NCBI RefSeq assembly: GCF_021462225.1
Contig: NC_061811.1
Span: forward strand, 20,734,663 to 20,798,662
Direction: 5' to 3'
Source: Girardinichthys multiradiatus
Lineage: Eukaryota; Chordata; Actinopteri; Cyprinodontiformes; Goodeidae
Length of the DNA: 64,000 nucleotides
Positions 11,884-22,212 of this stretch are shown one piece after another. A model generated the notes under the pieces. The model was given only the letters and a program-made list of their open reading frames with translations, did not search any database and had not been told where the DNA came from. Numbering within the stretch: the first letter of the stretch is position 1; each line of letters begins with the position of its first letter. The position numbers and the translations under genes were made by a program.

Positions 11884-12905
11884 ATGAGACGGACAACCCA
11901 CACAAGTGGCTCCGGTAGTGCAGCTCATCCAGGATGGCACATCAATTCGATCTGTGGCAAGAAGGTTTGCTGTGTCAGTCAGCGTAGTGTTCAGAGCCTG
12001 GAGGCACTACCAGGAGACAGGCCTTTACACCAGGAGATGTGACAAAGGCCCTAGGAGGGCAACAACCCAGCAGCAGGACCGCTACCTCCGCCTTTGTGCA
12101 AGGAGGAACAGGAAGAGCACTGCCAGAGCCCTGCAAAATGACCTCCAGCAGGCATCATATGTGCAGACACATGCACATAACTGTTAGAAACTGACTCCAT
12201 GAGGATGTTATAAGGGCCCGACGTCCACAAATGGGGGTTGTGCTCACAGCCCAACACCGGGCAGGACGCTTGGCATTTGCCAGAGAACACCAGGATTGGC
12301 AAATTCACCACTGGCGCCCTGTGCTCTTCACAGTTGAAAGCAAGTTCACACTGAGCACATGTGACAGATGTGACAGAGTCTGGAGACACCGTGGAGAACG
12401 ATCTGCTGCCTGCAACATCCTTCAGCATTACCGGTTTGGCAGTGGGTCAGTAATGGTGTGGGGTGGTATTTCTTTGAAGGGCCGCATGGCCCTCAATGTG
12501 CTCCCCAGAGGTAGCCTGACTGCCATTAGGTACCGAGATGAGATCCTCAGACCCCTTGTGAGACCATATACTGATGCGGTTGGCCCTGGGTTCCTCCTAA
12601 TGCAGGACCATGCTAGACCTCATGTGGCTGGAGTGTGTCAGCAGTTCCTGCAAGATGAAGACATTGAAGCTATGGACTGGCCTGCCCATTCCCCAGACCT
12701 GAATCCGATTGAGCATATCTGGGATGTCATGTCTCGCTCCATCCACCAACGTCACGTTGCACCACAGACTGTCCAGGAGTTGGCAGATGCTTTAGTCCAG
12801 GTCTGGCAGGAGATCCCTCAGGAGACCATCCGCCGTCTAATCAAGAGCATGCCCAGGCATTGTAGGGAGGTCATACAAGCATGTGGAGGCCACACACAAT
12901 ACTGA
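11884..12905 (+). pseudogene. Tc1-like transposase, family A, frameshifted and catalytic-site mutated
   Basis: A Tc1 transposase would cut and paste the element at TA sites. The N-terminal DNA-binding half is in one frame (11906-12187: [18 protein letters not shown], the first HTH) and the catalytic half in another (12231-12905), with frameshifts near 11890 and 12180. The ATG at 11884 is in a third frame. In the catalytic half the first acidic residue is lost: the usual FTDES motif reads FTVES, a GAT to GTT change. The second aspartate (MQDHARPH) and the glutamate (SPDLNPIEHIWD) remain. The stop at 12903 matches the family C-terminus (CGGHTQY). It is certainly inactive as read. The related fragment at 63.7 kb keeps the aspartate codon. 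Confidence 0.85.
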
Positions 12906-13074
12906 GCTTCTTTTTCACTTGTTTTAAGGACATTACATCAAAGTTGGATCAGCCTGTAGTGTGTTTTTCCATGTTTCCAATTTTGTGTGTGACTCCAAAT
13001 CCAGGCCTCCATTGGTTAATACATTTGATTTCCATTGATGATTTTTGTGTGATTTTGTTGTCAGCACATTCATG

Positions 13075-13877
13075 TTCATCAAACCAATCTTTCACCAGTC
13101 TTGCTGTGTGCCATGTATCAGGACGACTGTGCACCAATACGGTGCACAGTCGTCCTGATACATGGCACCGCCTTCAGGATACAATGTTTGAACCATTGGA
13201 TGCACATGGTCCTCAAGAATGGTTCGGTAGTCCTTGGGAATGACGCGCCCATCTAGCACAAGTATTGGACCAAGGGAATGCCATGATATGGCAGTCCAAA
13301 CCATCACTGATCTACCCCCATGCTTCACTCTGGGCATGCAACAGTCTGGTTGGTAAGCTTCTTTGGGGCTTCTCCACACCGAAACTCTCCCGGATGTGGG
13401 GAAAACAGTAAAGGTGGACTCATCAGAGAACAATACATGTTTCATATTGTCCACAGCCCAGGATTTGCGCTCCTTGCACCATTGAAACCGACGTTTGGCA
13501 TTGGCATGAGTGACCAAAGGTTTGACTATAGCAGCCCGGCCGTGTATATTGACCCTGTGGAGCTCCCGATGGACAGTTCTGGTGGAAACAGGAGAGTTGA
13601 GGTGCACATTTAATTCTGCCATGATTTGGGCAGCCGTGGTTTTATGTTTTTTTTAAACAATCCGGGTTAGCACCCGAACATCCTTTTCAGACAGCTTCCT
13701 CTTGCATCCACAGTTAATCCTGTTTGATGTGGTTCGTCCTTATTGGTGGTATGCTGACATTACCCAGGATACCATGGCTCTTGATACACCACAAAGACTT
13801 GCTGTCTTGGTCACAGATGTGCCAGCAAGACGTGCACCAACAATTTGTCCTCTTTTGAACTCTGGTATGTCACCCAT
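13075..13877 (-). pseudogene. Tc1-like transposase (family B), truncated and carrying a fold-back duplication
   Basis: The start is at 13877. The open part 13622-13092 contains AELNVHLNSPVS, LFSDESTFTVF (first D), WRSPKEAY, HGGRSVMVWTAISW and YQDDCAPY (second D). It is then interrupted by an inverted duplication (13109-13167). The expected continuation TARLVKDWFDEHE is found beyond the palindrome in another frame, and the element ends soon afterwards. The glutamate of the DD34E triad is absent. This is a dead transposase with an unusual local rearrangement. Confidence 0.8.
13109..13167. repeat. Perfect 27-bp inverted repeat with 5-nt loop
   Basis: The left arm 13109-13135 begins TGCCATGTATCAGGACGACT. 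The right arm 13141-13167 is its exact reverse complement, and the loop is AATAC (13136-13140). It lies inside the transposase relic at the YQDDCAP motif and duplicates that motif in inverted orientation. Confidence 0.95.
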
Positions 13878-14065
13878 AATGTTGTGTGCATTTCAATACT
13901 TTGAGCAAAACTGTGCTTTTACCCTGCTAATGAACCTTCACACTCTGCTCTTACTGGTGCAATGTGCAATCAATGAAGACTGGCTACCAGGCTGGTCCAA
14001 TTTAGCCATGAAACCTCCCTCACTAAAATGACAGGTGTTTCAGTTTCATTGTCCAACCCCTGTAT

Positions 14066-15335
14066 ATATCTTTCACAGAGAGAGAGATAGATTTATTTAG
14101 TATTACATTTACTATAGTTAAACACATAATATCGCATCTTTAAATATGAAATACCAAGCAAGCGTTTTCCATTAACGGTTTGAAAACAGTTCACCTCACT
14201 CTAAGAAACATTTTGTGAGGTCATATCAAGGCCAAATTCCACAGACGATACATGTTAAATATTACAAGCTCTTTTTATTATTTCATATTCATCTGTGACC
14301 TGGATAGGACTAAATGTATTTAAATGCTGATATTTGTTTTTACAATGCAGAAAAATCTGATATAAAGTGCGAGTGGAATAGAAATGAATACTTGACAGCA
14401 TGATGTTCTGTCCATTGGCAAAATTATGAAGTACAGTAATGAAATGCATTAAATGAAAAAACATGCCAGCTCTCTTGATGTACTGTCTGAAGTCTGATCA
14501 GAAAAGGTGACAGTGTGAGGAAGTCAGACACAGGATTTGTGTTTATGTAACGTCGCCTGTGCACATATAGCACAGAAATCTGCATGTGCTTATTATGTCT
14601 TTACACAGACAGAAGTGATGCAATGTCTGTGAAACCATTTTCCAGGCATTTTAAAGGTCCCCAAACGCATACCAGCAGACTTATATCCATGACTTCAAAG
14701 GTTGCTACATGCACGTATATTTTCAATTTCAAGACCTTCTCCAGGTAGATTACTTTAACTCCAAATGTGACCTTTAAATAACTATGGTGGTTTATTTGTG
14801 CTACTTTAGTTTTGATTTGATTTGTGGAAAGTTTAGATTTTCACACCATACTTCAAGCGCACATCCCTCTTAAACAAAAGACTGGCACTCTAACCGACAA
14901 GGAAACCTCTGCTATCTCACTATGTCTGCACTTTATGATGCCAACCAAATGTTTTATCTAATAGATTGTGCTATTATCTGGTAATGTATACCATAAACAT
15001 TTTTCAGATGCACTTGTGTCATAATTTAACAAACAATTGTTTGCCTAATAGTAGAGCAAACCAAAATATCACTTTAATTTCTTAAAATATTCAGTTTCAA
15101 TATTAATTATGTTTGCCAACACTGTTTTTGTTCAGTAAATTAATTCAATCTTTTACTGCAGGAGCATCTCACAAAAAAAAATAAAAAATACGAAAAAGCC
15201 ATCTTTTAGTTGGAGTACATTAATTTAGTGGGGAAAAATGATTTGTTCAGAAAACAATACTTCTCTTATGAAACTAAATGAAAAGGACACAGTGGTTCAT
15301 TTCTTTTTACTAATGTGGTGTAAGGTAGATAGGTC
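14066..15335. other. Unassigned AT-rich DNA
   Basis: Just right of the Tc1 stack there is a short GA tract (14079-14090). Otherwise no recognised feature; short open frames lack domains. Confidence 0.45.
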
Positions 15336-15339
15336 AACT

Positions 15340-15800
15340 GCTGCAGGAAAATATCCATCCATCCATCACAGAAGGGCTAGTGACACCCTGGGTACACCCT
15401 GAACAGTGTGCTCGTCCATTACAGTGTGGAAAATAACTGTTGTCAGAAATAACCTATATCTGTAGTCAGAGCAATATAAAATTTGTTTTTTTTAACAAAA
15501 ATTTTCAAATACAAAGCTGAGCGATGAATAATATAAGACAGACTTTTTGGATCTCACAATGGGGAAATTAACTTGTTACTTAAGCTCTTAGTAACACACA
15601 AGTAGGGTGCAGAGAGTTGTGAAAAAATGTGCAATCAAAGAAGAACAAAGTAGATGTGCAAAAACAAGCAGTAATAATAGAATAAAATAAAATAACTTAT
15701 GTACAACAAGTAGTGGAGGTGTTTGTGCTTAAGTGACAATGATTACAGGTATTTACAAATACAGAGGCTATTACACAAGTTATTGAATGAAGTTCATCTT
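15340..15800. repeat. Relic repeats: CCAT-rich fragment and a LINE-tail-like fragment
   Basis: Positions 15350-15420 contain CCATCCATCCATCACAGAAG and CACCCTGGGTACACCCTGAAC, the core of a dispersed fish repeat. Positions 15538-15800 contain GGATCTCACAATGGGGAAAT followed by an A-rich stretch. This resembles the 3' end of fish non-LTR elements, whose tails often read TTTATTGATCCC..GGGGAAATT. Both are degraded. Confidence 0.35.
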
Positions 15801-15984
15801 GCCACGATGCACAGAGAGGAGGATAATTAGGGAGGAAATTAAAATCTCCAAAGTTTGATGCTGCATCTTGTGGTCAGCAAGTCTCCATTTTAACCATTAG
15901 ATGGTGTCTGCTGTTGGGACCACAGCCATGGTTACAACGTGAGGGGCCAGTAAAAATTTTCCTGGAACTTTCAAAATAAATTGC

Positions 15985-16620
15985 ATTAACCTACTTCCGG
16001 CACAGCCAGGAAACAGGGTAACTGCGGACTTCCTGTGACGTCACTGGCCAAATAAAAACACCGCTCTGGCTACATCCTGCCTCTACCATCCGGACTCTGT
16101 GCGAGGCTGGGCGGTGAGACAGTGCGCTAATGTCTCTTTGCTGGCAAACAGACATAAACTCTTCAAACTGGATCCAAGGGTGTCATAAGATCACGCGATC
16201 ATATGCAAAGTTAAGTACGAGTGAATCACTGTTTGTGTACCCGGTGATTTCATTCATAAAGAGGGGAAATTAAGGTATAAGCATTACTTTACTTTGTCTC
16301 TGAGGCCTGCAGAAGCAAACTGTGCAAATCCCCTGCAGAGACGCTGTCTCTACAAGCAGAGTCTGAGAGGACGACAACAGGAGCCGCATCCTGTGGTAAC
16401 ATGCAATGTGGTCAGCGGACAGAACGAGCCATCTTCCAGCAACTGCTCCGGAGGTTAGCTGGAAGCTAACCCTTTGTTCACAGAGCGGCCGCACCTTCAA
16501 CCCCCCAACAGCTACGGAGGTTAGCTGAAAGCTAACAGTTTGTTGACTGTGGACGTTTCTTCAAACTTCATTGTCACTCGGACAACTCCTCAACACATTC
16601 ATAAGAGGTTAGGTTTGGGC
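15985..16620. promoter_or_regulatory. Candidate promoter / CpG-richer segment
   Basis: This stretch is less AT-rich than its surroundings. It holds ACTTCCGG (an ETS-type core) near 15992-15999, GGACTTCCTG near 16027-16036 and a perfect CRE, TGACGTCA, at about 16037-16044. Then come CpG-containing sequence (GGGCGGTGAGAC, a donor-like GGTGAG at about 16110) and a NotI-like GCGGCCGC near 16486-16493. ETS plus CRE spacing of this sort is typical of housekeeping-type vertebrate promoters. No coding exon is recognised on either side, so an LTR or other repeat promoter is an alternative. Confidence 0.35.
16454..16536. repeat. Two copies of a GTTAGCT...AGCTAAC palindrome
   Basis: GTTAGCTGGAAGCTAAC (16454-16470) and GTTAGCTGAAAGCTAAC (16520-16536) share a GGAG prefix and are inverted repeats with 3-nt centres. 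A looser third version lies near 16849-16870. They sit within the candidate promoter segment. Confidence 0.7.
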
Positions 16621-18480
16621 AGAATAATAGAGAAGGATTTAGATTGAAATGATGTAAACGTTTTTCATTTTATGAAGTTTGGTTTAGTTTGTGTGTTTTT
16701 AAAGACAAACTTTATTTAAAGGGTAATTTTTAAACACAGAAGATCAGGCATAACGCGCCGTCCGCGCTCATTTATTTTAATCCTTTTATTAACGGTATTT
16801 TAAAGGTGTGTGTTTGATTCTGGTGCTAAGCTATCAGCTTCCTTTGTTAGCTTTCACTGCTAACAAGCTAAGAACACGTGCTTGCCTGCTACGGAATATT
16901 TAACAGGAAGGTTGTTAGTTTTCAAGCTAGTAAATAATGGTCCCTAAACATTATTTTACTAAATCTGATAACTAAGTAAACACCATTAAGCCCCATTTCT
17001 CCAGAAAGATTTGGCTCTTTTCCAAAATATTCCCTTAATAATATTTCTTTAAATATTATTTTAATAAATAAAGGCAGCTAATGAGACACCGTTGAGAAAT
17101 GGTCATCCAGAAGGTTGGTTTTACTCAGCAGATCATTATTAATCTGATCTTGCATTGTGAATGGTTGTCTAAGTTAGTTCGAAGACTAACTTAACTTCTT
17201 TTCCAGATTCTTCAAGATAATCCTTGGTTCTCAAACATAAACATTGTATGGTAATATTGCATCACTCCTTCGATCATGATTTTCAATCAACAAAGAAGCA
17301 CCTGTGAGGAACACTAGGATAATTTGGCTTGTTTTTTAAAAACTCATACAGAGAACCAGAAGGGCTTTGAGAACCACAATTGACCTCTGAAAGCGAGCTT
17401 TTAAAATTTTGAGAGACCCTTGTCAAGTGTATTGAACTTTGCTTTTGTCTGTAAAGCTTTCAGTCACCACCCCCATGCCTTTCTACACACTCCCCACACA
17501 CAGAAGCAGTAGTGAAATGTCAGTTGTCAAGAAGCATAACTTTCAGTCTGACACACTTGTTTTTTACTTTTGCATGGTTACGTACCAACTTTTTGCTGCT
17601 AGTGACTCAAGACAAGAAACTGTCTGTGAAGGAGTTTGCTACAGTTTAAAATATGGAAATCTGAAAAAGGATATAGCTGTCCACTTTAGCACAAATATCT
17701 GTTTTTATTTTTTTTCCATTTAAACTGGGGTACATTGTTCCTCACACAAATCACCTGAAGGGAAAATGCACAGCCAACTGAGTTGTTTTTTAGACTTTCA
17801 AACTTTCCTTCTCATCTGTGTAAAAATCTGTCATTAAATTCTCTCCGGAAATGTCATCAAAGTAAAAAATATAAAAATCTGAGCAAGCACCCTTAAATAT
17901 TACATCAAAAATAATGATTTGAGCAATAAATCTGAATAAACTAGATGGATTAACCCTCAACACAAACTTTCTATTGATTGCTTAAAGAAGAAATGCCTTG
18001 ATGCCATTGAGAGGAATGAGGGCTTTCAGAGGACATTTCAAAGATCATTCAGATGATCTGCCAAGACTGCAGCTTCTAGTTATCAGCAACAAATCGAGGA
18101 TTAATCAAGGGTATTTTAATATGCATGGATCAGGAGTTCATTATTAGCATTATCAACACTTTTTAGATTTTGTCCACTAACTTATTTCAAACTAATATTG
18201 AAGCAGCTTGATTTTAAAGTCATTTTTTATAATGTATGAAAATTACCTGTAAAAGCTTATTAAAGAATTATGAAACAGGTAATGTGTGTATGTGTGTGTG
18301 TGTATAAACACATCAAACTTTTAAAAACAAAGGCTACAGAAGCAGAAGACCAAACTGGGGGTACACTGCTGTGAGCAAAAATCAATCCAATAAAGGAAAT
18401 TTGGGATTTACAGGAGTGGGTATTTTCAATTATGGTTAAACTGATGACAAATCTGGACCAACACAATTTGACAAAACCTT
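16620..18480. other. Unassigned DNA with a TG microsatellite
   Basis: No gene recognised. A short TG/TA microsatellite lies at 18283-18305. The open frame 17439-17723 has no domain I can name. Confidence 0.45.
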
Positions 18481-18486
18481 CATCCA

Positions 18487-18795
18487 TCCACTATGCCAGC
18501 TTCTTCTGTACAGGGTCGTAGGTGGAGCTTGTGTCTATCTCCAGCCCGGTCTGGTCACAGGTCCATCTCAGCTGGACTCAGAGACACACAGGACAAACAA
18601 CCATGCATACACCCGTTCGCACCTAAAGGCAATTTAGTAAGACCATTTAACCTAACAGTCATGTCTGTGGACTGTGGGTGGAAATCGGAGTACCTGGAGA
18701 GAACCCACGCATGCACAGAGAGAACATGCATCTCTTTATGCAGAAAGAGCAAGCCAACAGTTCTACCAACTGTGCCACCATGCAGCCCCTGACAA
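18487..18795. repeat. Fish-wide dispersed repeat (SINE-like or LINE-tail-like)
   Basis: In order: CCATCCACTATGCCAGCTTC, a CAGGGTCGTAGGTGGAGC core, CACCTAAAGGCAATTTAG, CCATTTAACCTAACAGTCAT, GGACTGTGGGTGGAAATCGG, GAGAACCCACGCATGCACAG and CAACTGTGCCACCATGCAGC. I recognise this order of motifs as a very common fish interspersed repeat. It explains the open frames at 18493-18792 and 18555-18752, which are not genes. Confidence 0.75.
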
Positions 18796-19575
18796 AACTT
18801 ACATAATTAGAAGATTATGCCTGCACTGGTAATTTTGTTATACCAATAGAACATGTCCAGTGCCTGGAAAATAAGTTGCACAATGAGAGCCGAGATCTGG
18901 ATTACACATTACACGCAGTGCATGCAGAAAGGTTGTGTCTGCAACTCCTACAGTTTTGATGTATAAGGCTTTAGGCTCCGTTTTATAGTTAGATTTAAAC
19001 AAGACCAAAACATTTAATCAATAACACATCTCCACAAAGAAGTTTTAAAAGCCAGACTGTGAAGATGCAAGGCAGACAGTCAGAGGCTGCTCAGCATAGA
19101 AAACTTTACAACTCAACAAGTAATGATTAGTTGGTCTAAGCATACTGTCTGTACAGCTCTTCACTTCATAATGAAACCAGTGACACCACAGTGAGCTTTG
19201 CAGGGTTTAAACTATTAAAAACATCCCTGTTCAGTACAAACAATCATTAAATATTAACACCACCTAAAACATGATCATTGTAACGTATTTGTGAACAAAA
19301 CATTTTAGGAACTGCGGCAAATACCGACCAACTACAACAATTTAATTAAGCAGCAAAACAGAGAGCAACTCAGAAAAGCTACTTTACTCCTGAAAGTGCA
19401 TATAAATCATTCATGCAAAACATACTACATTGCTAAAACCAAAAGACTATAAGTACTAAATATCTAATGCTTTAATTGCTTAACTTAAAACCCCAGATGA
19501 AGTGTGGGAAAGGAAAGAAAAAATGCGTGGTGATAACAATATCAGATCAAATTGATAACTGATAGTTGGATATAC
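18796..19575. other. Unassigned AT-rich DNA
   Basis: No coding, RNA or repeat signal that I can name. Confidence 0.5.
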
Positions 19576-19594
19576 AGAAGCAAAGATGAATATT

Positions 19595-20032
19595 TCAATC
19601 TGAAAAGACTCAAGGAAAAGGATGGCAATTAGAAAAGTTTTAATGATACGTGATTACATGCTTATTTCTTTGGCGCTTGGACCTGGGAGGAAGACATGAA
19701 TGCTGAGAATGTCATGAGCTAAGATGTACATTTTCTTTTAAGGTTTAGATTTAGAGATGTCTTCCCCCTGATCCGACACTGGTGGTGGATTGGGAGCGAG
19801 TAAGCCAGGAGGAGATGGGAAGGAAGACGGTGGAGGTGGGTTGGAGGAGGGATGAGCTCAGCTGACAAGCGAGGATGTACATGGCTGAAGGTCCTTAAAA
19901 AGCGAGGTGTCGGAAGGTGATTGGATGAAGAGTCATGCGGACAGGATGCTGATTGGACGGCAGGGAGACGCACAGAAGAGTCTTTGGAAGGAGCAGGCGG
20001 TGAAGGCAAGTTTTTCATTCTGAATTTTCGTC
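19595..20032 (-). repeat. LTR-like repeat, copy at 19.6-20.0 kb
   Basis: Read on the minus strand it runs from AAAATTCAGAATGAAAAACT through CAGCTGAGCTCATCCCTCC and GATCAGGGGGAAGACATCTC to CATTAAAACTTTTCTAATTG. The same order occurs on the plus strand at about 60366-60800 and in part at 57850-58040. An ATTAAA hexamer near its end and the shared boundaries suggest an LTR or another terminal repeat, but I found no linked polyprotein. Confidence 0.55.
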
Positions 20033-20341
20033 AAAACTATGTCAGAAGGTTGTACACAAGTTTTTTGGGTGATTTGATTTTTTTTCTTTTGTCTGTTGGT
20101 CAGTGGGTGGACAAACCCAATGAATTACTTTGCTTGTTTGAAGGTATTTATTTGTAGAAGGTCAGGTATTAATCTTTAGGGAAATTAAAGACAAAAAAGC
20201 CCTTTAAAACATAAATGCTTTGTCATAAAAGAGTCTATTAATAGTCAGTCATCCATTAACTGAATATTGTCTAATGATACATTATTTGACAAAATAGGAG
20301 TGCAATATTTTCATTTAGCATTAGCAATTTGCTAATGATTC

Positions 20342-21042
20342 TGCTATGCATCAGAAAAAGGCGGACCCAAGATTCAGCCAGACACAGTAGTGAAAGTTTA
20401 AATGGTTTATTCAGCCACAGGAAAACGTCACACAGGTAACACTCCTCACAGCTTCCAGGAATCACTGAGGCAGAAAGAGGGATTAGTGACTTGTAGTCTC
20501 TCCAGATTTTGCAGAGATCAGAAAAGCCACTAACCTGCTTTTGTCTTGAGTGGAACTTGAAACCCAAAGGGGAAACCTCAGTGGGCGGTAGGTGGTGATC
20601 TCCACAGCACAGGTAAGAAATTACTCCAGGCTGAATAATCCGAGGGCTAGGCTGGCTCAATAATCCAAGGACAGAAACAGGGTCAACGATCGGAACAAGA
20701 GGTGTCAGGCAAGGGGCAGGCAGAGGCATAAACCAGATGCAGGAAACAAGGTCGACAACCAAAATCCAAATAGTCCGACAGGGAGCAGGCAGAGGCATAA
20801 ATCCAAAAGGCAAGGCAAGGTCAAGAACAATGATCAGACAGGAAGGAATGCTGGATATCTACTCACACAATGGCTTTCAAAAATCTTGCACCGTCTTCTT
20901 GTCAGAGTCAGTATATATCAGGGAAAACACAGGTGTATGGCATGCCACAGATTGCACTGCACAGCAGCAGCCACCGGGTGCATCTAATCTGCTGATTGCA
21001 GCCAGGGAGACAGGGTAGAGCAGATGTGCCAGAATCATAACA
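20342..21042 (-). repeat. 3' LTR of the Gypsy element
   Basis: Plus-strand start TGCTATGCATCAGAAAAAGG and end AGAATCATAACA. It aligns along its whole length with 25224-25922. On the minus strand a TATA-like GATATATACTG lies near 20913-20923. Confidence 0.93.
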
Positions 21043-21053
21043 GTACCCCCCCT

Positions 21054-21215
21054 CTAAGGTCCGGCTCCTGACGGACCACGAGGCTGATCAGGATGGAGAC
21101 GATGAAACTCACGAATTAGGTCCTTATCAATGATGAACCTCGTAGGAATCCAAGTCCGTTTCTCAGGCCCATAGCCCTCCCAGTCAACCAGGTATTGCAT
21201 TCCACGTCCTCTGCC
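21054..21215 (-). pseudogene. Chromodomain of the Gypsy integrase
   Basis: The reading [20 protein letters not shown], followed by [14 protein letters not shown], is a classic chromodomain: aromatic-cage region, then W-E-x-W-type core. In chromoviruses this domain sits at the integrase C-terminus and steers integration towards particular chromatin. Here it is in a different frame from the rest of the integrase; the shift lies around 21190-21220. Confidence 0.88.
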
Positions 21216-22212
21216 TGGATCTAAGAATGTGCCGGACAGAGAACACTGGACCACCATCAATGACCCGGGTGGGTGGAGGGTGCCCGGAGGTGGGTCCAAG
21301 TCGGGGCTCCACAAAGGGCTTGACTTCAGAAACGTGGAACATGGGGTGAATTCTCATGGAGTTGGGTAATCTCAGTCGTACAGCGACAGGGTTGATGATC
21401 TTAGAGATTGGGAAAGGTCCAACAAGTCGGGGTGCCAATTTCCGGGATTCTACTCTTAATGGGAGGTCCTTGGCGGAGAGCCAAACTTTCTGCCCCACCT
21501 GGTACTTAGGGGCAGGGATCCGTCTCCGGTTGGCCGTTCTTGACTGAACCAGTGATATTCTGATCATCGATCTCCTGGCCTTTCTCCATATTCTTTGGCA
21601 CCTTAGAGCAGCCGCTTGGGCGGACGGAACATTAGCTTCTCTCTCCTGAACTGAAAACATTGGTGGCTGGAAACCAAAAACAACATGAAAAGGGGACAAA
21701 CCAGTGGCACTTGATTGCATAAAGTTCATGGCGTATTCAACCCAGGGCAAATTTTGTGACCACTTGGTCAGGTCAGACTCACATAAGATACGAAGTTTGG
21801 TTTCAGCTTCTTGGTTGGCTCTCTCGGTTTGGCCATCAGACTGATGATGAAACCCTGATGAAAGACTAACAGAAATTCCCAACAAAGAACAAAACTCCTT
21901 CCAGAAATGTGACACAAATTGGGGCCCTCTATCAGAAACAATGTCATTAGGAATTCCATGGAGCCTGAAAACTTCTCGGGTCAATATCTCACCCATCTCC
22001 GTAACAGATGGAAGCTTCTCCAAGGGCACCAGATGAACAATTTTTGAAAATCTGTCAATTATGGTTAGTAGTACAGAGTGACTTTTAGAAACCGGTAGAC
22101 CTGTCACAAAATCCATCGCAATATGTGACCATGAGCGAGGGGGAATTGGCAAAGGGTGCAACAACCCCGCAGGGGGCGACCAGAAGGCTTGACTCGACAA
22201 CATTGAGTGCAT
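21190..22212 (-). pseudogene. Integrase catalytic core of the Gypsy element
   Basis: This frame carries the D-D-35-E core: first D in [11 protein letters not shown], second in [10 protein letters not shown], and the glutamate in [11 protein letters not shown]. It is followed by WLSAKDLPL and the [17 protein letters not shown] stretch of the GPY/F module. The zinc-binding HHCC part is in the upstream frame (22104-23750); a one-base deletion near 22170 separates them. Confidence 0.88.

Larger units (their letters stand above)
9914..13073 (+). mobile_element. Tc1-like element, family A, split by two insertions
   Basis: The left end CACTGCTCAAAAAAATAAAG starts at 9914 after a TA (9912-9913). About 23 bp in, the element is interrupted; its body resumes near 10911 (GTGAACAACACAATA), is interrupted again at 10932-11635, then continues from 11638 to 13073. 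The expected right TIR is missing because the element stops abruptly at CAGCACATTCA, where a truncated family B element begins. The DNA from 11638 on is the familiar 5' leader, transposase and 3' tail of this fish family. The coding region is annotated separately. Confidence 0.85.
13073..14062 (-). mobile_element. Truncated Tc1-like element, family B, second copy
   Basis: The 5' TIR in element orientation is intact at its right end (TCATTGTCCAACCCCTG ending at 14062, then TA). The other half of the element, including the glutamate-containing C-terminus and the second TIR, is missing. The junction at about 13073 directly abuts Tc1 family A. Sequence is very close to the family B copy at 10932-11635 over the shared part. 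Confidence 0.85.

Noticed and set aside
18493..18792. 99-codon frame with cysteines
   Set aside because: Explained by a widespread fish interspersed repeat.
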